Origin: Colwellia sp. Arc7-635
GTDB taxonomy: Bacteria > Pseudomonadota > Gammaproteobacteria > Enterobacterales > Alteromonadaceae
Direction: 5' to 3'
Assembly (NCBI RefSeq): GCF_003971255.1
Contig: NZ_CP034660.1
Span: forward strand, 4,216,001 to 4,280,000
DNA: 64,000 nucleotides
Made by a program: the position numbers and the translations under genes. Numbering within the stretch: position 1 is the first letter of the stretch; every line of letters starts with the position of its first letter. The notes under the pieces were generated by a model that had not been told where the DNA came from, searched no databases, and worked only from the letters and a program-made list of their open reading frames with translations. Positions 16,418 through 23,656 of the stretch are shown here, piece after piece.

Positions 16418-17293
16418 ATGTTTCATATTAAATACCAACATATTCTGTACTTTAACTTCTTATTACTGCTCTCACTAGATATCAATGCTAAGCAAGCATT
16501 AGTATCAAAGTCTGCGTCAGAAAAACCACCATTACAGCTCGCAAGTTCTTACCAAAAAAATATCGTCATTAAAGATTACTGGGTAAGCGAAAAGCTTGAT
16601 GGTGTTCGAGGATATTGGACCGGAAAAGCATTATTTACCAGAAGCGGTAACTTATTATCACCACCGTCATGGTTTATTGAAAATTGGCCTAAAACGGCTA
16701 TGGATGGTGAATTATGGAGTAGACGTGGCCAGTTCGAAAAAATCAGCGGTTGCGTACGAAGAAAAAATTCCGATGGTGAATGTTGGAAAAATCTTAAATT
16801 GATGGTTTTTGATCTGCCTAATCAGCCAGGTAGTTTTACCCTTCGTCTTCCCCTCATAAAGCAATTAGTACAAGAAAGTCAATCTGCGTACCTTGCGATG
16901 ATCCCACAAAAAGCAATAGCGAACCATGCCGACTTATATGCCCTGCTAGATAACGTTGTCAAACAAAACGGTGAAGGACTAATGCTACACCTTGCTAAAG
17001 CTCACTATCAACCTGGCCGTAGCAAAAACGTCTTAAAACTAAAGAAATATCAAGACGCTGAAGCCGTGGTAATTGCGCATATGCCGGGTAAAGGTAAGTA
17101 TCAGGGCCAACTTGGTGCTATTAAGGTAAGAACAACAGAAGGAATTATCTTTAAAATAGGTAGCGGCTTTTCCGATCTACAGCGTCAGCAGCCACCAAAA
17201 ATAGGCAGTATAATAACCTATAAATACATTGGTAAAACAAAGCGAGGTGTGCCAAGATTTGCCAGTTTCCTTAGAATTAAAAATAAACATTAA
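16418..17293 (+). CDS. ligE: Periplasmic ATP-dependent DNA ligase, Lig E type
   Basis: A minimal ATP-dependent DNA ligase. The 291-residue protein has a signal peptide (about 1-24, YFNFLLLLSLDINA). Motif I SEKLDGVRG has the adenylated lysine at residue 59; DGELW (96-100) is motif III-like, EGLML is motif IV and VLKLKK is motif V. An OB fold with motif VI-like residues follows (GKGKYQGQLGAIKVRT to the C-terminus). Lig E proteins lack extra DNA-binding domains and are exported; a role in extracellular or taken-up DNA is proposed for the family. It is a single gene here. Confidence 0.9.
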   Translation: MFHIKYQHILYFNFLLLLSLDINAKQALVSKSASEKPPLQLASSYQKNIVIKDYWVSEKLDGVRGYWTGKALFTRSGNLLSPPSWFIENWPKTAMDGELWSRRGQFEKISGCVRRKNSDGECWKNLKLMVFDLPNQPGSFTLRLPLIKQLVQESQSAYLAMIPQKAIANHADLYALLDNVVKQNGEGLMLHLAKAHYQPGRSKNVLKLKKYQDAEAVVIAHMPGKGKYQGQLGAIKVRTTEGIIFKIGSGFSDLQRQQPPKIGSIITYKYIGKTKRGVPRFASFLRIKNKH

Positions 17294-17340
17294 TCAGCTC
17301 CGAAAAGCTCACCTACTAGTCACGCTAAGGCATAAAAATT

Positions 17341-17955
17341 ATGGAACTTCACTTATGGTTATCACTTGTTGTTATTTGTATTCTTGGTGCGCTTTCTCCT
17401 GGCCCTAGTCTCGCCTTAGTGATCAAAAACACCCTAAACGGTGGCGCCGCGCAAGGATATGCTACCGCGATAAGTCATGGCTTGGGTGTAGCGTTATATG
17501 CCGCTATAACCGCGACTGGCATTGGTTTACTCATCGTACAATCGCCAATGCTGTTCTCAGCGATAAAATACGCTGGTGCTGCTTTTCTTTTATATTTGGG
17601 TATAAAAGCTTTAATGAGCAGAAAACAGAACATGCAGTTTTCTCAACAAGGTAATGGATTAGACCCAACGATAAATGGCTGGCGAGATGGTTTTTTAATT
17701 GCCTTTTTAAATCCTAAATTAGCTATTTTCTTCCTAGCCTTATTTAGTCAATTTGTGCAACCTGATGCCGGTTGGCAGCAAAAAGCAGTGATGACAGCAA
17801 CCGTAGGCAGTATTGATATGCTGTGGTATATCATTATTGCTTTTGCTATGTCACGTGGACCGATATTAGATAAGTTAAAAGCGAATAGTCATATAGTTGA
17901 TAGAGTGACAGGCAGTTTTTTGATTTTATTAGCGGCACGTGTGGTTTTGAATTAA
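17341..17955 (+). CDS. LysE/RhtB family amino acid exporter
   Basis: A 204-residue inner-membrane protein with about six hydrophobic segments and the family signature GALSPGPSLALVIKNTLNGG (residues 16-35). Members export amino acids such as homoserine, threonine or lysine; the substrate cannot be told from the sequence. It lies 47 bases after the Lig E gene on the same strand, so co-transcription is possible but functionally unexplained. Confidence 0.88.
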   Translation: MELHLWLSLVVICILGALSPGPSLALVIKNTLNGGAAQGYATAISHGLGVALYAAITATGIGLLIVQSPMLFSAIKYAGAAFLLYLGIKALMSRKQNMQFSQQGNGLDPTINGWRDGFLIAFLNPKLAIFFLALFSQFVQPDAGWQQKAVMTATVGSIDMLWYIIIAFAMSRGPILDKLKANSHIVDRVTGSFLILLAARVVLN

Positions 17956-17982
17956 ATTAAAAATCTTACAACTTGACGTATT

Positions 17983-18017
17983 CGTTAGCTTGAACCATTT
18001 AGTGGCACAAGCTAACG
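17983..18017. terminator. Hairpin between convergent LysE and methyltransferase genes
   Basis: CGTTAGCTTG (17983-17992) pairs perfectly with CAAGCTAACG (18008-18017) around a 15-base loop. It sits between two convergent genes, fitting a shared terminator, although T-runs are poor on both sides. Confidence 0.5.
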
Positions 18018-18038
18018 TTGAATATTATGTAAAATCTA

Positions 18039-18932
18039 TTAAGTATGAGGCTTATATATAAAATACAGGCACTTTAGCCCTTTCCCTTGATAAGCTTCTT
18101 TAAACACTTCCGCTGTATCAACCTGATACTGAAATATACATTCAGGACATTCTCTAGCAACTTCTGTCATTAAAAAGTCCTCACTTAGGTCAGGAGAGTT
18201 TAAGCACAGCAGAACATCACCATTTTCCGACATAAGATCAGGTAAACGACGAATAATTTTTTTATAGTCTCTTTCAATATCCACACTGCCCTTTTGAAAA
18301 GATGGAGGATCAGAAACCAAAAGCTGATAAGGACCATGCTTTTTCAAACGACCATAAGACTTAAAAATATCAACACCTTCAAACACAACTTGAGTCAGGT
18401 CTTGCTTATTTAATCGATGATTCTCACGCCCTTTCGCTAATGAGCTTTTGCTCATATCAACATTAACAACTTTTGTTGCATTCCCCGCTAAAGCAACAAC
18501 AGAAAAAGCACAAGTATAAGAGAATAAATTTAGCACTCGTTTATTTTTACTGTGATTTTTAACCCACTCACGGCCATTACTCATATCTAAAAACAAACCT
18601 GAGTTTTGTGCTTTGCCTAAACTAATATGATATTTTAAGCCGTGTTCTAACGCATGTAGGTTGGTTATCTCTTGACCCCAAAGCAATTCACAAGGGGCAA
18701 ACTTTCGGCAACGATATTGTACTTGGATCGATTGACATTTATCAGTAAGCGCTTGTAATTGTAACACTTGCTCAGCCAACCAATCAGGTTCAACTTCCTG
18801 ATACAAAGTGATCAGTATGACCGGTTCGAACCAGTCAACGTTGACATGTGATAAACCGGAATAAGCATGACCACGACCATGAAATAGTCGCTGGCTTTCA
18901 GTGAAGTCATTTGCTTGGATAAATTCAATCAT
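18039..18932 (-). CDS. SAM-dependent RNA methyltransferase, RlmI/RlmK-like
   Basis: A 297-residue class I methyltransferase. SAM-binding motif I is VLNLFSYTCAFSVVALAG (about 174-190), with an acidic end to strand 2 at VVNVDMSK and motif IV LLVSDPPSFQKGS. The whole resembles the catalytic half of RlmI and of the C-terminal domain of RlmL, which methylate 23S rRNA, with a shorter N-terminal region (HVNVDWFEPVILITLYQEV). The site methylated is not known. The frame has its ATG at 18932, 26 bases after the terminator of the preceding gene. Confidence 0.8.
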   Translation of the reverse strand: MIEFIQANDFTESQRLFHGRGHAYSGLSHVNVDWFEPVILITLYQEVEPDWLAEQVLQLQALTDKCQSIQVQYRCRKFAPCELLWGQEITNLHALEHGLKYHISLGKAQNSGLFLDMSNGREWVKNHSKNKRVLNLFSYTCAFSVVALAGNATKVVNVDMSKSSLAKGRENHRLNKQDLTQVVFEGVDIFKSYGRLKKHGPYQLLVSDPPSFQKGSVDIERDYKKIIRRLPDLMSENGDVLLCLNSPDLSEDFLMTEVARECPECIFQYQVDTAEVFKEAYQGKGLKCLYFIYKPHT

Positions 18933-18957
18933 GATATGAGCCTAGCTACAAAAAAAT

Positions 18958-18988
18958 AAGGCCGGATAATAACAAATTATCCGGCCTT
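18958..18988 (-). terminator. Strong terminator behind the NSS symporter pseudogene
   Basis: A perfect 13-bp GC-rich stem, AAGGCCGGATAAT (18958-18970) with ATTATCCGGCCTT (18976-18988), 5-base loop. On the minus strand it is followed by ATTTTTTT. It ends transcription from the symporter before the methyltransferase gene. Confidence 0.95.
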
Positions 18989-19048
18989 AGGTGTTATTTA
19001 ACTGCGATTAATCGCTTTAAATAATCATTTACTTATATTATTTAAAAG

Positions 19049-20474
19049 TTAGAAACCAAAGATTTTGTAGTCAAAGAACTTCTGCGCAACAGTATTGATA
19101 AATATACTAAAAACAATCAATGGAATAAAAGTTCCTAGAGAGAAGTTAATATATTTTTCAGCCCATGAGCCTTTATAATTCTCGTTCCCTATCGCTAGCT
19201 CGTCAGATAAATTAAGTTTTTTCCAGCGATAACTAACAAATACACACAATAAAAAGCCGTTCAACGGTAAAATAGTGTCGTAAAAAATGTCATAAATCAC
19301 ATCAAAAAACGAACGTGAGCCACCGGCGTATGAAGTAAATTCAGTAAAAAACGACACCATACCAAACGACAAGGTTGCAAAAACAGTTAATACTCCTGCT
19401 GTCATTAATAATATTGATAATGCTTTCTTACGGCTATGTTTTTTCTCTGTAACCAAATAAGAAACAGGAACTTCTAAAATAGAGACCAGTGACGTTATCG
19501 CTGCAAAGAATACTAAAATAAAGAAAAATGCCGCAACAGCACTTGCACCGATATAACCGATAGATGTTTGTAATGCTAAAAATATTTTCGGTAAAAAGGT
19601 AAAGATTAGGGATACTGAACTATCACTTAATTCCGCGGGATTAACATTAGGGTTAAAAGAAAATACAGCCGGTAAAATCATTAGGGCCGGCGGTGAACGC
19701 CACTGCAGTATCAGTTAAAGCAACTAACTTGGCTGAACCGACTATATCGGTTTTACGGTTAATATAAGAGCCATAAGTGATTAAAATACCCATACCTAAT
19801 GAGAGCGAGAAAAACGCTTGCGATAGCGCTCCATTAATCACTGCGGGGGTCAATTTAGAGACATCTGGAATTAAAAAGAACTTAACCCCAGCCATAGCGT
19901 TATCTAATGTTAAAACATAAATAACCATGATCAATAACATAAAGAACAATGTTGGCATCAATATTTTTGACGCTCGTTCAATACCGTCTTTAACACCAGC
20001 AACAAGAATAAAATTGATAATTGCAGCAACAACAACCATGCCCGCAAATAAGTAAGGGCTATTAACAAACTCACCAAAGCCATTACTACTAGCTAAATAA
20101 TCTAAGTTACCTGTCAGCGTTAAAACAATGTAACCGAAAATCCATACTGTCAGCACCATATAAAATACAGCAATCATAAAAGGTGTTAACACACCCAGAA
20201 AGCCCGCAGCACCCCAAGCCCGACTTCCACCACTTAAGGTTTTATAAGCTCCGACAGGCTCCTTTGCTGTTTTTCGCCCAACTGCCATTTCGGCAATCAT
20301 GACAGGTAAACAAATAAGAAAAACAAAAAGAGCGTACATTAATAAAAATGCACCACCACCATTTTTGGCCGCATTCACAGGAAAGCCAACCAAATTACCA
20401 ATACCAACTGCTGAGCCAGCAGCGGCTAAAATGAACCCTAAGCGGGAACTAAAATGCTCTCTTTCTTTACTCAT
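19049..20474 (-). pseudogene. Neurotransmitter:sodium symporter family transporter, split by frameshift
   Basis: An NSS/SNF-family sodium-coupled amino acid transporter broken into two frames. The first part (start ATG 20474 with GAAGG before it) covers the N-terminal half, beginning SSRLGFILAAAGSAVGIGNLVGFP, the sodium- and substrate-binding TM1. It runs out of frame after TDTAVAFTAG. The second part starts at ILPAVFSFNPNVNPAE, exactly the expected continuation. One extra G in the GGG run at 19684-19686 (plus strand) shifts the frame; removing it restores a continuous protein of about 475 residues. Both halves are otherwise well preserved, so this is a recent lesion or a sequencing error. 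Confidence 0.88.
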
Positions 20475-20508
20475 AAACATCCTTCATTGTAATTTTGCAG
20501 GGCTAATA

Positions 20509-20514
20509 ATTATA
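20509..20514 (-). promoter_or_regulatory. Possible -10 element of the NSS symporter
   Basis: TATAAT on the minus strand 35 bases before the symporter ATG. No convincing -35 was found. Confidence 0.35.
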
Positions 20515-20521
20515 ATTTTTA

Positions 20522-20710
20522 CTACACAGCGCCCGTTTTTATTGAGATAACTTGCTCTAATAACTGACCGATGCTAGCAGGCTTTTTTGATAATGTCTTG
20601 TTTTGATAAAAGCCAGTGCTATAGCAATACTTATCCAAGTGTATAATATTTATTGCAGTGGTTTGCCAGTCGCTAATGAGAGTAAATTTATGAGCTATAG
20701 AACTTGGCAT
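20522..20710 (-). CDS. Possible 62-residue protein overlapping the HDOD gene end
   Basis: An ATG frame of 62 codons that starts 23 bases inside the end of the HDOD gene and ends just before the symporter promoter. The product is soluble (HKFTLISDWQTTAINIIHLDKY in its N-terminal half) and I do not recognise it. It could be translated by coupling to the HDOD gene, but the only support is its position and lack of any competing feature. Confidence 0.3.
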   Translation of the reverse strand: MPSSIAHKFTLISDWQTTAINIIHLDKYCYSTGFYQNKTLSKKPASIGQLLEQVISIKTGAV

Positions 20711-21530
20711 TCATGATACTGAGGATGTTTTCTGTTTCAATAGTGGCGAAGTCTGCCGCATCTTCTAAGTCATTGGTTGAAACATTCAGCGACTGGCATA
20801 GCGCGCTATCCATACTTTCGTCATAGCTAAACATGTCAGGATGGCATTCAACCAGTGCCAAACGTGATGCCAAGTACAACACTTTGACATCTTTGTTGAT
20901 TTGAATATTATTAGCATTGTTATAGTGACGGATAGGTAGAATTATCTTTTCTGGGATCTGCCAAATTTTAAGTAGCTCAGCAGAAACCTCTGTATAGGTA
21001 AAACCCAGCACTTGCTTTTGTAATTGCCACGGTAACAAGTCTGCATGATAAGCTTCACATTTTTTCGCCAATTCTGGAGAAATTTTAGCAACAATAAGCT
21101 CACCAAAATTTTGCAGCAAGCCCGCAACAAATAAGCGTTCTATATCTCGAATACCTGCTGTAATAGCTAAATTTTTAGTCGCTAAAGCACAAAAAACGCT
21201 CATGTGCCAAAACCGTTTTACATCTATCGACTCATTCGTAAAGTGCTTAAATGCAATAGCAGCAACATCAACCAACATCATGTTATATATAGCTTGTGTG
21301 CCAATAATAGTAATAGCGCGTGAAATGGTACTGATCTCACCAGGGAAGCTGTAGACAGCACTATTAGCCAACTTAAGTAAACGCGAGGTCATCGATGGGT
21401 CAATACTGATCACATTCGCGAAATCTTCTATTGTAGAGTCCGCATCTTCCATTAAAGCTTTAACTTTAAAACACGCATCAGGTAGCGCGAAAGAGCCGTT
21501 TGCTTGCATTGCATATTCAAGAGCATTCAT
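20688..21530 (-). CDS. HDOD domain protein (paralogue 2)
   Basis: A 280-residue HDOD protein that aligns along its length with the one at 11885-12733, for example ANVISIDPSMTSRLLKLANSAVYSFPGEISTISRAI against the same block there, and ERLFVAGLLQNFGEL against ERLFILGLLHNLGEL. The histidine kept in the first copy (LLHNLG) is glutamine here (LLQNFG), so it is even further from an active HD site. The ATG at 21530 has AAGGA nine bases upstream. No fused output domain; a signalling role is inferred from the family. Confidence 0.85.
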   Translation of the reverse strand: MNALEYAMQANGSFALPDACFKVKALMEDADSTIEDFANVISIDPSMTSRLLKLANSAVYSFPGEISTISRAITIIGTQAIYNMMLVDVAAIAFKHFTNESIDVKRFWHMSVFCALATKNLAITAGIRDIERLFVAGLLQNFGELIVAKISPELAKKCEAYHADLLPWQLQKQVLGFTYTEVSAELLKIWQIPEKIILPIRHYNNANNIQINKDVKVLYLASRLALVECHPDMFSYDESMDSALCQSLNVSTNDLEDAADFATIETENILSIMNAKFYSS

Positions 21531-21589
21531 CAATTCAACTGTCCTTATTTAACATCACATACTATTTTACGTAAAAGCAAAAGTTTGAG

Positions 21590-23281
21590 TTACTGTGCAA
21601 ATGTAACACCAAAGAAGTCACCTTTGTGCCACTGAGGACGCTCATTCTTATTCGCTATTTCCAAGCCTATCATCATATTAACCAGCGCAAAGTTAGCCGC
21701 TGCATCATAATTTATTGGTAGCGTTATTTCGTCACTATGTTGATGATAATGGTTTTTCAAAAAGTCACCGAAAACAGCGCCACCATCAATGTTTTCATCA
21801 GTAGATTTAAAGCCGGTCATTAAAAATACCGATGGTATCCCTGCTTTAACAAAACTGTAGTGGTCGCTACGTGTGAAAAGTGCTTGCTCAGGCATCGGAT
21901 CTTCACTGAGCTCTATATCAATTTTCTTTGCTGCTGTAGCGACTATTTCGCCAAGTGTAGAATGGGTAGAACCAAATGCGATTACATCAGCAAAGGGATA
22001 AAGAACCAGCGGCATATCTAAGTTTACGTTAGCAACTAATTGCGTTGCAGGTAAGGTTGGATTATTGGCAAAATAGCTAGAGCCAAGTAAACCTTTTTCT
22101 TCACCTGTGACCACAACAAATAATACTGAGCGTTTTGGTTTTGTTGGCATCTGGGCTAATAATCGTGCGGTTTCTAGTAAAATAGCAACGCCTGACGCGT
22201 TATCTAATGCACCATTATTAATAGTATCGTCATCACCATCCTTTGAACTTATGCCGATATGGTCGAGATGAGCACTAAAGACGACGTACTCATTTTTTAA
22301 TTCTCTATCGCTACCTTCAATGCTAGCAATAATATTAGGACTTGTGATCTGTTCATGGCGAGAACGATTCTTTAATGTCACCTTGTAAGGTAGTGCAAAA
22401 CCTTTGATAGCACTGTTGTTAATATCAGCGGCGTATATATCATCTAAAGTACGTATAGCGCCTTCAAACAAAGCTTTTGCGGCATCATGTTGAATATATG
22501 CCCCTGCAATAAGACCTGCTTGCTGCCCAAAGGGGATGTCATCTTTAGTTAACCAATGTAAACGTGGGGCATTAGCATTTTCAGCAGACTTTGCAAAACT
22601 GCGTACTTTTTCACGTTTTGGCGTATGCAGAGTAATAAAGCCAATAGCACCATGCTCTGCAGCATGACGGCTCTTCTCTGCATTCGAACCAATATGTGCG
22701 CCTTCCTCAGACGGCAAATCATCAGGTCGACCGGTTAACGCCACGACAATTTTTCCTTCGACATCAATATTTTCATAGTCGTTATAGCCAAACTCTTCAG
22801 ATATTACGCCATAACCAACAAAAACGGTTGCCGCTGTTATAGCCACTTCATTATCAATACTCGAACCAGAAGTAATAAAATCTGTTGCATAATCTAGTAT
22901 CACATCTCCCTTAAGCCCATGAATAGTAGCGCTGGCAGAGCCATCAACTAAATAAGTTTTACGAAAACGAACTTGCTGCTCAAAGCTCTTATCATCGCCT
23001 GCTGCATCAGCCCCTTTTGGAGTCAGTCCAAGTTGCTTGAAATACGATTTCACGTAATTAGCGGCAATTTGATAGCCATTACTTCCGGTATCTCTTCCTT
23101 GCAAGGTATCATCAGCTAAAAAAGCGATATGGGCTTTAATATTATCAGCCTGAACTTGATGAGATACTTCTTCTGTGATCACTTGCACAACAGGCTCTGG
23201 TTTATTGCAGGCAAATAAGGTCATAGCAGAAAAAGCAACGATACTAATTTTTTGGACTATCTTCGATGGGTGTATATTCAT
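21590..23281 (-). CDS. M28 family metallopeptidase, lipoprotein with PA domain
   Basis: A 563-residue exported zinc aminopeptidase. The signal ends in lipobox LFAC (Cys25), so it is membrane-anchored. A PA (protease-associated) insert lies at about 145-300. The M28 zinc site is complete: His338 and Asp340 (AHLDHIG), Asp360 (NGALDNASG), Glu394/Glu395 (TGEEKGLLG), Asp422 (NLDMP) and His474 (SDHYSF). It probably trims peptides in the periplasm or at the surface of this marine cell. Single gene. Confidence 0.92.
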   Translation of the reverse strand: MNIHPSKIVQKISIVAFSAMTLFACNKPEPVVQVITEEVSHQVQADNIKAHIAFLADDTLQGRDTGSNGYQIAANYVKSYFKQLGLTPKGADAAGDDKSFEQQVRFRKTYLVDGSASATIHGLKGDVILDYATDFITSGSSIDNEVAITAATVFVGYGVISEEFGYNDYENIDVEGKIVVALTGRPDDLPSEEGAHIGSNAEKSRHAAEHGAIGFITLHTPKREKVRSFAKSAENANAPRLHWLTKDDIPFGQQAGLIAGAYIQHDAAKALFEGAIRTLDDIYAADINNSAIKGFALPYKVTLKNRSRHEQITSPNIIASIEGSDRELKNEYVVFSAHLDHIGISSKDGDDDTINNGALDNASGVAILLETARLLAQMPTKPKRSVLFVVVTGEEKGLLGSSYFANNPTLPATQLVANVNLDMPLVLYPFADVIAFGSTHSTLGEIVATAAKKIDIELSEDPMPEQALFTRSDHYSFVKAGIPSVFLMTGFKSTDENIDGGAVFGDFLKNHYHQHSDEITLPINYDAAANFALVNMMIGLEIANKNERPQWHKGDFFGVTFAQ

Positions 23282-23656
23282 GGTTTCTCTTAACGTATAC
23301 CGACTGAACTATGAATGATTTATTAGTGAGCTAAACCATAAATTCATAAGTATTATTGTTTTTATAATTGGATGTCAGTTTTATCAGCTAAAGTCGCTAA
23401 AAACTAGTCTACAAACTACCTGCAGATACTATATCGGCTGTTATCTCAAAAAACTAGCGTCTAAGAGTAAAAGCAAATAAAGGCTATATTCCATAGTGTT
23501 GTTATAACTTTGCGTTTAGCTATTATTTGATGAAAAAAAGCGACTCATGAAGAGTGTTTTACATAGTTAAGTATGCTTAACTAAAACCTTACTTAAATCA
23601 CATTAAAAACAAACCTTTGATTCTAAGGTAGTTAATATAAAAAATTCAAATAAAGC
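23282..23656. other. Intergenic stretch between M28 and GGDEF-EAL genes
   Basis: 375 AT-rich bases with no open frame of note. A small inverted repeat AGTTAAG-TATG-CTTAACT (23565-23582) lies about 75 bases beyond the GGDEF-EAL stop and may be a weak terminator. The M28 promoter must lie in the left part. Confidence 0.5.
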
